DNA from: Mucilaginibacter sp.
GTDB taxonomy: Bacteria; Bacteroidota; Bacteroidia; Sphingobacteriales; Sphingobacteriaceae
DNA: 43,016 nt
Assembly (NCBI RefSeq): GCF_028287845.1
Contig: NZ_JAQBOW010000091.1
Coordinates: 1-43,016 of the forward strand
Reading direction: 5' to 3'
Positions 25,184 through 33,836 of the stretch are shown in pieces. Made by a program: the position numbers and the translations under genes. The notes under the pieces were generated by a model. It was not told where the DNA came from, ran no database searches, and worked only from the letters and a program-made list of their open reading frames with translations. Position 1 is the stretch's first letter; each line of letters begins with the position of its first letter.

Positions 25184-26179
25184 TTATGATAACTTAACTT
25201 TTATTATCTTTTTATTTTTTACAGATAGCCTGATGGTGTTAACCACATTAAATATAGTGCGGTTGCTACCGTGTTTATTTAATAATGCAGTTAAACGTTC
25301 TTTATATTGATCAATCAGGTGGCTGTTTTTAAACAGTTCTTTATAGCTTTTCCATATCCAGGTTTGACCGGTTAACAATTTGGGTAAAAGGTCTATCAAT
25401 GTTATTTGCACATACCAGCAAAATAGCGCCAGGCCATTCAGGTGCAGCGCGTGCAAATAAAACCGGTTACGGTAATAGGTGCTTTTTATCCATTTTGGCT
25501 TTTGGTAGTTTTTGGTACTGGCCGATACCTGGTGCCGGCATACCGATTGATGCTCATAATAACATTTCCACCCCAGTTTCCAGGCGCGTATGCTCAGCTC
25601 CATATCCTCACAGTAAAACGGCGAAAATAATTCATAAAACCCACCTATCTCTTTCAGTTTGGCGGCATCTATTAACGCGTTAGCGCCCGACAGATAAAGG
25701 GTATACAGCCTGTCACAGGTGTCTTCAGTATAATAAAAATATTCAGTTTTTAATTTTAGTCCGTTAAATTTTGGCAAGCGGGCGGCATCCTGTATGCCAT
25801 CGCCATCCATATCAATAATGCGCCCCATTACACCGAAGGTGTCATCAGCCTCAAAATATTTAAACTGCTGCTCAAAATAATCGGGCGCAAGTTTAACGTC
25901 CGAGTTCAGCAACAAAATCAGCTCATATTGCGCGGCGGCTATGCCCTGGTTGCAGGTAAAAGAAAATCCGCTGTTTTGTTCATTTATCAATAAGGTCAGC
26001 TGCGGATATACCTGTTTAATAAACTCCACCGAAGTATCGGTCGAAGCATCATCCACCACAATAACCTCATAAGCTACATTGGCATTTTCAATAGCTGCAA
26101 AAGTATAGGGCAGGTATTCTGCCAGCAGTTGCCTGCCGTTATAATTAGGTATAACTATGCTGATGCTTTTTTTATCCAC
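25184..26179 (-). CDS. Glycosyltransferase family 2 (WbbL-like)
   Basis: This 331-residue protein has ISIVIPNYNGRQLLAEYLPY, VVDDASTDTS, and the DxD region LLLNSDVKLAPDYFE (about residues 90-104); SPFYCEDMELSIRAWKLGW holds the acceptor-side ED motif. These features fit WbbL-type rhamnosyl or similar transferases. The start is GTG at 26177-26179, 3 bases after the preceding stop; no ATG is available at that position and the GT2 core begins five residues later. It is the second gene of the GT2 operon. Confidence 0.9.
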   Translation of the reverse strand: MDKKSISIVIPNYNGRQLLAEYLPYTFAAIENANVAYEVIVVDDASTDTSVEFIKQVYPQLTLLINEQNSGFSFTCNQGIAAAQYELILLLNSDVKLAPDYFEQQFKYFEADDTFGVMGRIIDMDGDGIQDAARLPKFNGLKLKTEYFYYTEDTCDRLYTLYLSGANALIDAAKLKEIGGFYELFSPFYCEDMELSIRAWKLGWKCYYEHQSVCRHQVSASTKNYQKPKWIKSTYYRNRFYLHALHLNGLALFCWYVQITLIDLLPKLLTGQTWIWKSYKELFKNSHLIDQYKERLTALLNKHGSNRTIFNVVNTIRLSVKNKKIIKVKLS

Positions 26180-26182
26180 CTG

Positions 26183-27070
26183 CTATTTCTTAACTATTTT
26201 ATAATTGCGGTATTCGCTTACGCGCCAGCCGGTAATATCTTCTACTTTTTGCAATAGCTTACGGCGGAAGGTCATTTTTTTGTTTAAATTTTTCAGGTCG
26301 ATATCCAGTTTCCAGTTTGTGGCCGCTATCCGGTTTTGCATTACTGCCGGGTGGCTGCCCGCAAAATGTACCAGCCTGTCGGGGTTTTTATGGCTATAAT
26401 CAAACGTAAAGCTATCGGGCAGGTTTTGGGCCATCCATTCATCATCATGATAAAATTGATTAAAGTTACGCAGCTTATTTGCCAATCCTGATGGTGGCTT
26501 TACCCAACCATAATGATATATATAAGCATCTATCAATTTTACATTTATCTTTCGGTTATCCAACCTAAAACCTTGCGCATCACGGTAAGAGTGTATAGCT
26601 TTATTATTTCTAACAATACGTATCTCCCTGCGGTACCACCTGCGCGAATGCCCATAATAATCATACGACCCATAAAAATGCAGGTATTTAAACAGCAGCC
26701 CCTCAATATTGGCATCGTTTAAATTATCGGCCATCTCCTTTTTAATTAATGGATGATATTTTTCGTGTACGCACTCATCACCTTGTATATAAAATGCCCA
26801 ATCGGCATCGGGCGATATAGCAGCAAAAGCTTTGTCCGTTTCGGCAGCGAATACCGCCCCTCCTTCGCGAATGGAATCGTCCCAAACCGTATTAATGATT
26901 TTTATTTTTGGCGAATTGATACCTCTTACTAATTGTTCGGTACCATCCTCGCAGTTGCCCAGGACCACCACAAATTCATCGCATAAGGGCAATATAGAAG
27001 TTATGGCCTCCACAATGGGGTAATCGTTTTTTACGGCATTACGGATAAAAGTGAACCCGGCTACTTTCAT
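26183..27070 (-). CDS. Glycosyltransferase family 2-like protein
   Basis: This 295-residue protein begins VAGFTFIRNAVKNDYPIVEA, with CDEFVVVLGNCEDGT and a later DADWAFYIQGDECVHE block; these match a GT2 subgroup found in LPS and capsule clusters. The YYGHSRRWYRREIRIVRNN segment is also characteristic. It is first in the minus-strand operon, with a TAnnTTTG element 31 bases upstream. The substrate is unknown. Confidence 0.87.
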   Translation of the reverse strand: MKVAGFTFIRNAVKNDYPIVEAITSILPLCDEFVVVLGNCEDGTEQLVRGINSPKIKIINTVWDDSIREGGAVFAAETDKAFAAISPDADWAFYIQGDECVHEKYHPLIKKEMADNLNDANIEGLLFKYLHFYGSYDYYGHSRRWYRREIRIVRNNKAIHSYRDAQGFRLDNRKINVKLIDAYIYHYGWVKPPSGLANKLRNFNQFYHDDEWMAQNLPDSFTFDYSHKNPDRLVHFAGSHPAVMQNRIAATNWKLDIDLKNLNKKMTFRRKLLQKVEDITGWRVSEYRNYKIVKK

Positions 27071-27101
27071 TAAAACTTTAGTTTGGTTTTAAGTTGAGTG
27101 A

Positions 27102-27109
27102 CAAATATA
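27102..27109 (-). promoter_or_regulatory. -7 promoter element for the GT2 operon
   Basis: The minus strand reads TATATTTG (TAnnTTTG), 31 bases before the first GT2 start. A divergent element for meaB lies at 27221-27228. Confidence 0.5.
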
Positions 27110-27220
27110 GTTATCTTTTTTTCGCTGTATGTGTTGTCAAGCACAGTTGCTATAAACTATATGGTATACGAGGACACGGTGTTGTCATCAACAAAAGCCG
27201 CCGTTATGGCTTTTCCTTAT

Positions 27221-27228
27221 TATTTTTG
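27221..27228 (+). promoter_or_regulatory. -7 promoter element for meaB
   Basis: TATTTTTG matches TAnnTTTG and ends 17 bases before the meaB ATG. Confidence 0.5.
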
Positions 27229-27245
27229 TTCCTTTATATATTCAT

Positions 27246-28151
27246 ATGCCAGGCGACAACAACATATCATCCAACTACATCGATTTTAAATCAGTTGCCC
27301 GCACACTTACGGTTGTTGAGAATGATTTACCGGGCGCTGATAAACTTCTAAAAGAGCTTCGTTTTACCAAAAACACACCTATTATAGGTATAACCGGGCC
27401 ACCAGGGGCGGGTAAAAGCACCTTGGTAAATATGCTTATCGAACAATTGATAAGCAAAGGGAATAAGATTGCGGTGTTAGCCATCGACCCTACTTCGCCA
27501 TTTAATTTTGGCTCTTTATTAGGCGACAGGATACGGATGAGCAAGCATTTTAATAGCCCTAATGTTTTTATACGCTCATTGGCTACACGCGGTTCGTTAG
27601 GTGGCCTATCCGCAAAAACCATTGAAATGGCCGATGTGTTGCGAGCCTCAGGTTTTGATTATGTGCTGATAGAAACTGTTGGCGTGGGCCAATCAGAAAT
27701 TGAAATTGCAGGATTGGCAGATGTTACTTTTGTGGTGCTGGTTCCGGAATCGGGCGATGAGATACAGAATATTAAATCGGGCTTGATGGAAATTGCCGAT
27801 GCCTTTATCATTAATAAAGCCGACCGTGATGATGCCGACCTGTTTACCAATAACCTTAAAAAGATAATCCATCAAAATCCGGGCGAAGAGATACCTGTTT
27901 TTAAAACCGTAGCCACTACAGGAACAGGTATTAATGAAATAGCAGATTTTATTTTATCAGTAAAGAACATAAAAAACACCCGCAAAGAATTTTTGCTGAC
28001 CGAAAAGGCCTACAAGCTCATTCAACAAAAACGTATGGCTGGTGTGGACAAAAAAAAGCTTCAGCAGGATATTGCTAAAGCTTTAAATGATGATGGGTTT
28101 AATTTGTATGTATTTGTGGAGAAATATTCGCCCACCCTTAAAGAGGAATAG
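27246..28151 (+). CDS. meaB: Methylmalonyl-CoA mutase-associated GTPase
   Basis: This 301-residue G3E-family GTPase (MeaB/ArgK) has P-loop GITGPPGAGKST (about residues 48-59), the switch block AIDPTSPFNFGSLLGDRIRM, ETVGVGQSEIEIAGLAD and base-recognition NKAD. It is a chaperone that gates cobalamin loading and protects methylmalonyl-CoA mutase from inactivation. The mutase itself is not in the window. It is convergent with aminopeptidase P; the repeat at 28159-28188 begins 8 bases after its stop. Confidence 0.95.
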   Translation: MPGDNNISSNYIDFKSVARTLTVVENDLPGADKLLKELRFTKNTPIIGITGPPGAGKSTLVNMLIEQLISKGNKIAVLAIDPTSPFNFGSLLGDRIRMSKHFNSPNVFIRSLATRGSLGGLSAKTIEMADVLRASGFDYVLIETVGVGQSEIEIAGLADVTFVVLVPESGDEIQNIKSGLMEIADAFIINKADRDDADLFTNNLKKIIHQNPGEEIPVFKTVATTGTGINEIADFILSVKNIKNTRKEFLLTEKAYKLIQQKRMAGVDKKKLQQDIAKALNDDGFNLYVFVEKYSPTLKEE

Positions 28152-28155
28152 GCGA

Positions 28156-29469
28156 TTATGCTCCCCCTTTAGGGGGTTGGGGGGTATTCATTATCTCCTC
28201 AATCTCTTCTGCCTCAACCGGAATATCAGCCATCAAATCAATATTACCGCCTTTAGTTATCAGGATGTTATTCTCTATCCTTATCCCCAAACCTTCGGCA
28301 GGGATATATATACCCGGCTCGCAGGTTAATATATTACCAACCTCAAATGGTTTATAGCGACTGGCAAAATCATGCACATCCAAACCTAAATGGTGCGATG
28401 TGCCGTGCATGAAGTATTTTTTATAGGCAGGCATTTTAGGGTCCTGCTTATCAACATCATGTTTGGTTAACAGGCTCAGGCCTATCAATTCGCTGGTCAT
28501 TATCTTACCAACTTCCTCATGGTAATCGTTCCATACGGTACCATCTACCAGCATTTTGGTTGCTGCGCGCATTACGCGTAAAACAGCATTGTATACTTCG
28601 CGCTGGCGTTTGGTGAAGCGGCCATTAACCGGTATAGAGCGGCTCATATCGGCATTGTAGTTTGCATATTCGGCACCAAAATCAAAAAGTATCACATCAC
28701 CATCTTTACAAACCTGGTTGTTATCTATATAATGCAGTACAATGGCGTTTTTGCCCGATGCGATGATAGGGTTATAAGCATGCCCGGTTGCACGTTGCTT
28801 AATAAATTCATGAATTATCTCTGCTTCTATTTCATATTCGGTAACTCCGGGTTTAGTAAATTTTAAAACACGCTCAAAAGCATCTTTTGTAATGGTACAG
28901 GCTTTTTTAGTAAGATCAATTTCTGTTTGAGATTTCACCGCTCGCAGGTCGCGCATAATTACTGCCGACCGCTCATAATGATGCAAAGGATATTTTACGC
29001 GTAATGCTTCAAGCATCCTCAAATCACGATATGGAACAGAAAAACTAAAGCGGTCGTTCTCGTTAGTATTGATATAAATATTGTCTACATAGTTTACTAT
29101 GCTATGTAATATATTATCAAATTCACTCAACCAATATATGGTTTCAATGCCCGATGCTTCCTTTGCTTCTTCCTTTGTATACTTATGTCCTTCCCAAACA
29201 GCAATGTGTTCATTTGTTTGTCTTAAAAAGAGGACTTCTTTATACAGCGGATTAGGACATTCAGGAAACAATAACAGGATACTTTGTTCCTGATCAATGC
29301 CTGTCAGGTAAAAAAAATCCGGATTTTGCTTAAAAATAAACGTCTGATCTCCGCTTCTGGGAAACTCGTCGTTAGCATAAAATATAGCTAATGATGCTGG
29401 TTTTATGCGCGAAACGAAATTTTTTCTATTAATTGTAAATAAATTATTTTGAACGGGTAAATATTTCAT
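28156..29469 (-). CDS. pepP: Xaa-Pro aminopeptidase (aminopeptidase P)
   Basis: This 437-residue M24 metallopeptidase has an N-terminal AMP_N domain (to about residue 155) and a pita-bread catalytic domain. The dinuclear metal ligands are visible: VILFDFGAEYANYNADMSRS (two Asp), HGTSHHLGLDVHD (His), CEPGIYIPAEGLG (Glu) and IRIENNILIT (Glu). It removes N-terminal residues before proline. The last residues NTPQPPKGGA and the stop are encoded by a dispersed repeat (28159-28188), so the tail is repeat-derived rather than a conserved part of the enzyme. Confidence 0.94.
   Translation of the reverse strand: MKYLPVQNNLFTINRKNFVSRIKPASLAIFYANDEFPRSGDQTFIFKQNPDFFYLTGIDQEQSILLLFPECPNPLYKEVLFLRQTNEHIAVWEGHKYTKEEAKEASGIETIYWLSEFDNILHSIVNYVDNIYINTNENDRFSFSVPYRDLRMLEALRVKYPLHHYERSAVIMRDLRAVKSQTEIDLTKKACTITKDAFERVLKFTKPGVTEYEIEAEIIHEFIKQRATGHAYNPIIASGKNAIVLHYIDNNQVCKDGDVILFDFGAEYANYNADMSRSIPVNGRFTKRQREVYNAVLRVMRAATKMLVDGTVWNDYHEEVGKIMTSELIGLSLLTKHDVDKQDPKMPAYKKYFMHGTSHHLGLDVHDFASRYKPFEVGNILTCEPGIYIPAEGLGIRIENNILITKGGNIDLMADIPVEAEEIEEIMNTPQPPKGGA
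28159..28188. repeat. Dispersed G/C-rich repeat at the meaB/pepP junction
   Basis: Contains CTCCCCCTTT and AGGGGGTTGGGGGGT; the latter 15-mer (28171-28185) is identical to 6578-6592. CCCCCTTTAGGGGG forms a small hairpin. It is translated in pepP as the C-terminal tail. Confidence 0.85.
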
Positions 29470-29573
29470 AGTATTTATTATAATTTGTACTAACTATAGA
29501 ACATTTTTCATTTCTTTGTGTTAATGTTATAATTTTTGGAACAGTATTTGGTAATCGTTTCAAACATAATTAC

Positions 29574-29581
29574 TATTTTTG
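29574..29581 (+). promoter_or_regulatory. -7 promoter element for the OmpA gene
   Basis: TATTTTTG (TAnnTTTG), 39 bases before the ATG at 29621. It overlaps a possible TTG start at 29579, which it argues against. Confidence 0.55.
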
Positions 29582-29620
29582 AAAAAAATCACAATTAAAA
29601 CATTGTTTAATCTTAAAACT

Positions 29621-30970
29621 ATGAACTATTCTACATTAAAAAAATCAGTCGCTTTTTCCTTGGTGTCGTTGATGGCCGTTGGTGCCGTTAAAGCCCAGAC
29701 AGCGACTACACCTACGGCCAAGGTATTTGGTGGTAGCGGACAGTACAATACCTGGAGCCTTGGCGTTAACGTTGGTGCAACATCACCTATGCTTGCAACC
29801 GGCGGTTCAAGCGATTTTAACGGTAACGTTGTTAACTTAGGTTATGGCGTTTCTGTTAGAGACCAATTGGCACACTCATTTGGTTTACAACTTGATGTAC
29901 GCGGTGGCAAAGTAGCCGGCAACAGCGGTAGTGCACCTTTTGTTACTGACGGTGTAACTTTCAACAACTATGTAAGTTATTCAACTACTTTTGTACAAGG
30001 AAGCTTAAGTGGTGTTGTAAACGTAGCTACTATTGATTATTTACGTCGTAAAAATGCTATCAACTTCTTCGCTACAGGTGGTGTTGGTTTAGCATCTTAT
30101 ACTCCAACTATTGTTGGTTATGGCACAAACGGCACAGATGGTGCAACTTTAAAATGGCCTAAACACGTTATGGAATTTGTTATTCCGATTGGTGTTGGTG
30201 CTAAATTCCGTTTAACTGATCAAATTGCATTAAACTTAGGTTACACTGAAAACTTTATCGATGGTGATAACTTTGATGGTGTACGTAAAAGCTATCCTAC
30301 TAAAGATCGTTACTCATACGGTTATGCAGGTTTAGAATTTACTTTAGGTCCAAAATCAAAACCAAGCTTAGAATGGGTTAACCCGGTAGCTATGATGTAT
30401 GATGAATTATATGATGAAGCATTACGTCAGGAAGTTGCAGCTTTAAAAGGCCGTGTAACTAACGTTGAAAACGCTGTTAATGATCTGAAAAAAGATTCTG
30501 ACGGTGACGGTGTTGCTGATCAATTTGACAAATGCCCGGGCACTCCTGCAGGTACTGTAGTTGATGGTTCTGGTTGCGCTATTGTATTCCCTAAAATTGA
30601 TACTTCTTTATTTGTAAGAAAACCAATAGGTGGGGCTGCTGTTGCTGCATACAGTAACATCCAATTTGAGTTTGATAGTTCAGTATTAAGAACTTCATCT
30701 TACCCAGTATTAGATGCATCTTCAGCTGATCTTAGAGCTTCAGGTTCTGGTGTTGAGTTAGATGGTTACGCTTCATCTGAAGGTACTGCTGCTCACAACA
30801 TGGCTTTATCTAAAGACCGTGCTAATTCTGTAAAAACTTACCTGGTTAACTCTGGTGTTGATGCTAAGAAAGTAAAAATTAAAGCTTTCGGTGAAACTCA
30901 TCCAATTGCTGACAATTCAACTGAAGAAGGACGTGTATTAAACCGTCGTGTTCAATTCAAGAAAAAATAA
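29621..30970 (+). CDS. OmpA-family outer-membrane protein
   Basis: This 449-residue protein has a signal peptide (KKSVAFSLVSLMAVGAVKAQ), a beta-barrel domain to about residue 250, a thrombospondin-type calcium motif (DSDGDGVADQFDKCPGTPAG) and a C-terminal OmpA peptidoglycan-binding domain (from about residue 340) with IQFEFDSSVL, LDGYASSEGTAAHNMALSKD and ALNRRVQ-like VLNRRVQFKKK. It anchors the outer membrane to peptidoglycan. I start at 29621, 14 codons after a TTG at 29579, because the later ATG gives a normal signal peptide and the promoter covers the earlier codon. Gly/Ala/Val-rich codons differ from neighbours, as expected for a highly expressed gene. Confidence 0.93.
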   Translation: MNYSTLKKSVAFSLVSLMAVGAVKAQTATTPTAKVFGGSGQYNTWSLGVNVGATSPMLATGGSSDFNGNVVNLGYGVSVRDQLAHSFGLQLDVRGGKVAGNSGSAPFVTDGVTFNNYVSYSTTFVQGSLSGVVNVATIDYLRRKNAINFFATGGVGLASYTPTIVGYGTNGTDGATLKWPKHVMEFVIPIGVGAKFRLTDQIALNLGYTENFIDGDNFDGVRKSYPTKDRYSYGYAGLEFTLGPKSKPSLEWVNPVAMMYDELYDEALRQEVAALKGRVTNVENAVNDLKKDSDGDGVADQFDKCPGTPAGTVVDGSGCAIVFPKIDTSLFVRKPIGGAAVAAYSNIQFEFDSSVLRTSSYPVLDASSADLRASGSGVELDGYASSEGTAAHNMALSKDRANSVKTYLVNSGVDAKKVKIKAFGETHPIADNSTEEGRVLNRRVQFKKK

Positions 30971-30993
30971 TTTGAATTCAGTTAAATAATATT

Positions 30994-31026
30994 AAAGGCT
31001 CTCCGATATCGGGGAGCCTTTTTTTG
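30994..31026 (+). terminator. Rho-independent terminator of the OmpA gene
   Basis: AAAGGCTCTCCGA (30994-31006) pairs with TCGGGGAGCCTTT (31009-31021), one G-U pair, 2-base loop as drawn, then Ts. Confidence 0.88.
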
Positions 31027-31057
31027 TTTACCCCCATTCGTACAGCGAAAATTTATG

Positions 31058-31065
31058 TAAATTTG
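31058..31065 (+). promoter_or_regulatory. -7 promoter element for the 47-residue protein
   Basis: TAAATTTG ends 4 bases before the ATG at 31070. This is a further very short leader. Confidence 0.55.
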
Positions 31066-31069
31066 TTGC

Positions 31070-31213
31070 ATGTATTTCTTCCGAAAAAAGGATCCTAACA
31101 GGCCAACAAACTTTAACATTAGGGTAATGCATATTATTAATGCTATAGCCATAATTATGTTCCTGGCCGGCATTATCTGGAAACTCATCTATTGGTTTAT
31201 ATTAAAGAAATAG
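31070..31213 (+). CDS. Small membrane protein, DUF6728-like
   Basis: A 47-residue reading frame, too short for most gene callers: MYFFRKKDPNRPTNFNIRV, then a single transmembrane helix (about residues 21-44, AIAIIMFLAGIIWKLIYWF) and LKK at the end. Charged N-terminus plus one helix predicts an inner-membrane protein. The DPNRPTNFN stretch is what I recall of the DUF6728 family in Bacteroidota, but I could not check. It has its own TAnnTTTG element and is followed by ridA at 31265, so the two may share a transcript. Function unknown. Confidence 0.72.
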   Translation: MYFFRKKDPNRPTNFNIRVMHIINAIAIIMFLAGIIWKLIYWFILKK

Positions 31214-31264
31214 GTAAAGCTCCCAAGAAATACAATTTAAAAAAACACTATTATCAATTAATAA

Positions 31265-31645
31265 ATGAAAAAAGTAATTAATACTGCCGATGCACCCGCC
31301 CCTATCGGGCCATACAACCAGGCCATAGTTGCCGATAAATTTATATTCGTTTCGGGTCAGATACCCCTGCACCCGTTTACCGGCGAATTAGTTACAGATG
31401 ATATTACCATTGCTACAAACTTAGTAATGGAAAACATTGGCGCTATTTTGAATGAAGCCAAGGCCCATTTTAATGATATTGTTAAAACAACCATATTTTT
31501 AACAGACCTTGCCGATTTTGCCGAAGTAAACGAAGTTTATGGAACTTATTTTACTGATAAACACCCGGCCCGCGAAACTGTACAGGTAGCTGCTTTGCCT
31601 AAAGGTGTAAGTGTTGAAATTTCTGTAATTGCAGTAAAGGCTTAA
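31265..31645 (+). CDS. ridA: RidA/YjgF-family enamine/imine deaminase
   Basis: This 126-residue cytosolic protein has the family core APAPIGPYNQAIVAD, FVSGQIPLHP and HPARETVQVAALPKG with the conserved catalytic Arg (ARETV). RidA hydrolyses reactive enamine/imine intermediates produced by PLP enzymes such as threonine dehydratase and so protects PLP enzymes. Length and trimer-forming residues are standard. It lies 8 bases before recG and 51 bases after the 47-residue membrane protein. Confidence 0.95.
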   Translation: MKKVINTADAPAPIGPYNQAIVADKFIFVSGQIPLHPFTGELVTDDITIATNLVMENIGAILNEAKAHFNDIVKTTIFLTDLADFAEVNEVYGTYFTDKHPARETVQVAALPKGVSVEISVIAVKA

Positions 31646-31653
31646 AGTAATCA

Positions 31654-33762
31654 TTGAACGGTCAGCTATTTCAAACTCCTGTAGCGTATTTAAAAGGCGT
31701 TGGCAGTGCACGTGCCGAGGTACTTAAAAAAGAGCTGGCCGTGCATAACTTTGAAGACCTGCTGCAGCATTTCCCGTTTAGGCATATTGATCGCACCCGT
31801 TTTTATAAAATAAAAGACATCCAGCAGGATTTACCTTATGTGCAGGCTATAGTGCGATTGACACATAGAGAAATTCTTGGCGAAAAACACACTAAACGGT
31901 TAGTTGCCCAGGTGCAGGACGAAACCGGTATAATGGAGCTGGTATGGTTCCAGGGAATAAAATGGGCCGAAAAGAATCTTATTATAGGTAAAGCCTACAT
32001 CTTGTTTGGTAAACCCGGATCTTTTAACGGCAAGGCCCAAATGTCGCATCCCGAATTTGATCTATACTCGGCCGAAGTTATTCAGCGCAAGGGAAATATG
32101 ACCTTGCAGCCTGTATATAGCTCTACAGAAAAGTTAAAGCAATTTACTTTAGATAGTAAAGGCATCCAAAAGCTTATAGCGGGCTTGCTGGAACAGCACG
32201 CGAAAGATATTCATGAAAATTTACCGCTTTACATTCTAAACAAATTTAAGCTGATGGGCCGTGCGGATGCCTACCGCAATATTCATTTCCCCGAAGATGC
32301 CAACAAACTGGCTGAAGCACGGCATCGTTTAAAATTTGAAGAGCTTTTCTTTTTGCAGCTTAAACTTTTAAAAAATAAGTTGCTGCGCATTCAAAAATTC
32401 AAGGGTAATATATTTGATAAAGTGGGCCATTATTTTAATGAGTTTTATCACCATAAATTACCTTTTGAACTAACCAATTCACAAAAAAAAGTTTTAAAAG
32501 AAATACGGCAGGATACCCAGCGAGGTGTGCAAATGAACCGCTTGTTACAAGGCGATGTTGGCAGCGGTAAAACCGTTGTTGCCCTAATGAGCATGCTCAT
32601 AGCTATTGACAATGGTTTCCAAACTTGTATTATGGCGCCTACAGAGATATTGGCAAATCAGCATTATCAAACTATAAAAAGTTTGGTTGGCAATGATTTT
32701 ATTGAAGTAGCCCTGTTAACAGGCTCTACCAAACAAAAAGATCGCAAAATATTACACGAAAAACTAGAGAACGGCGACCTTAAAATATTAATAGGCACAC
32801 ACGCGCTTATTGAAGATAAGGTACAATACAAAAATCTGGGTTTGGTAGTAATTGATGAGCAGCATCGTTTTGGTGTTGAGCAACGTGCCAAATTATGGCG
32901 AAAGAATGCCGTTCCGCCACATATTTTGGTAATGACGGCTACCCCTATTCCGCGTACATTAGCTATGACGCTCTATGGCGATTTGGATATTTCTGTAATA
33001 GATGAGTTACCTGCTGGACGGAAGCCTATAAAGACCGTTCACTTTTATGAGAACAGCCGCTTGCGAATGTTTGGCTTGATGAAAGATGAAATAGCTAAGG
33101 GTAGGCAAATTTATATTGTATATCCGCTGATACAGGAGAGTGAAAAACTCGACCTTAAAAACTTAATGGAGGGTTTTGATGTAATATCGCGTGAGTTTCC
33201 GTTACCAAATTATAAATTAAGCGTGGTATACGGCAAAATAAAGGCTGCCGAAAAAGAATTTGAAATGCAACGCTTTGTTAAAGGCGAAACGCAAATTATG
33301 GTAGCTACTACTGTAATTGAAGTGGGTGTTAATATCCCTAACGCTTCGGTAATGATTATTGAGAATGCAGAGCGGTTTGGGTTATCACAATTGCACCAGC
33401 TTAGGGGCCGTGTGGGGCGCGGGGCCGAGCAATCTTATTGTATATTAATGAGTAAAGAAAAATTGAGTCATGAGGGCCGTATACGCTTAAACACCATGGT
33501 TAAAACCAATAACGGTTTTGAGATTGCAGAAACCGACCTACAGCTACGTGGCCCAGGTAATATTGAAGGCACCCAGCAAAGCGGCCTGCTCGACCTAAAA
33601 GTTGCCGACCTTACTACAGACCAGCAATTACTATTACAGGCACGTAAATGTGTTGAAGATATTTTTGCCACAGATCCTCAACTGGTAGCACCCGAAAATC
33701 AAATACTTAACCTGGCCTTCCAGGTAAAGAACGCGGGGTTGAGTTGGGATAAAATATCGTAA
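31654..33762 (+). CDS. recG: ATP-dependent DNA helicase RecG
   Basis: This 702-residue helicase has an N-terminal wedge/OB domain (to about residue 240) and SF2 motor with GDVGSGKTVV (about 305-314), MAPTEILANQHY, LVVIDEQHRFGVEQRAKL (DEQH), TATPIPRTLAM, STIEVGVN-type VIEVGVNIPN and QLRGRVGRG. RecG unwinds branched DNA and reverses stalled forks. The start is TTG at 31654: the NGQLFQTPVAYLKGVG opening is the normal RecG N-terminus and no ATG precedes it. It is 8 bases after ridA and likely co-transcribed. Confidence 0.96.
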   Translation: MNGQLFQTPVAYLKGVGSARAEVLKKELAVHNFEDLLQHFPFRHIDRTRFYKIKDIQQDLPYVQAIVRLTHREILGEKHTKRLVAQVQDETGIMELVWFQGIKWAEKNLIIGKAYILFGKPGSFNGKAQMSHPEFDLYSAEVIQRKGNMTLQPVYSSTEKLKQFTLDSKGIQKLIAGLLEQHAKDIHENLPLYILNKFKLMGRADAYRNIHFPEDANKLAEARHRLKFEELFFLQLKLLKNKLLRIQKFKGNIFDKVGHYFNEFYHHKLPFELTNSQKKVLKEIRQDTQRGVQMNRLLQGDVGSGKTVVALMSMLIAIDNGFQTCIMAPTEILANQHYQTIKSLVGNDFIEVALLTGSTKQKDRKILHEKLENGDLKILIGTHALIEDKVQYKNLGLVVIDEQHRFGVEQRAKLWRKNAVPPHILVMTATPIPRTLAMTLYGDLDISVIDELPAGRKPIKTVHFYENSRLRMFGLMKDEIAKGRQIYIVYPLIQESEKLDLKNLMEGFDVISREFPLPNYKLSVVYGKIKAAEKEFEMQRFVKGETQIMVATTVIEVGVNIPNASVMIIENAERFGLSQLHQLRGRVGRGAEQSYCILMSKEKLSHEGRIRLNTMVKTNNGFEIAETDLQLRGPGNIEGTQQSGLLDLKVADLTTDQQLLLQARKCVEDIFATDPQLVAPENQILNLAFQVKNAGLSWDKIS

Positions 33763-33823
33763 CAAAAATATATCTTCACTTTACATTTATCTCAAATAAT
33801 CTTAAATCTTAAATTTTGAATTG

Positions 33824-33831
33824 TAAATTTG
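33824..33831 (+). promoter_or_regulatory. -7 promoter element for the MFS gene
   Basis: TAAATTTG ends 5 bases before the ATG at 33837. Confidence 0.5.
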
Positions 33832-33836
33832 CTTAG

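Noticed and set aside
29579..29620. TTG start for the OmpA gene
   Set aside because: It overlaps the promoter element and would put 14 residues before the signal peptide.
30982..31188. 68-codon minus-strand reading frame
   Set aside because: It is the antisense of the 47-residue membrane protein and of the OmpA terminator.
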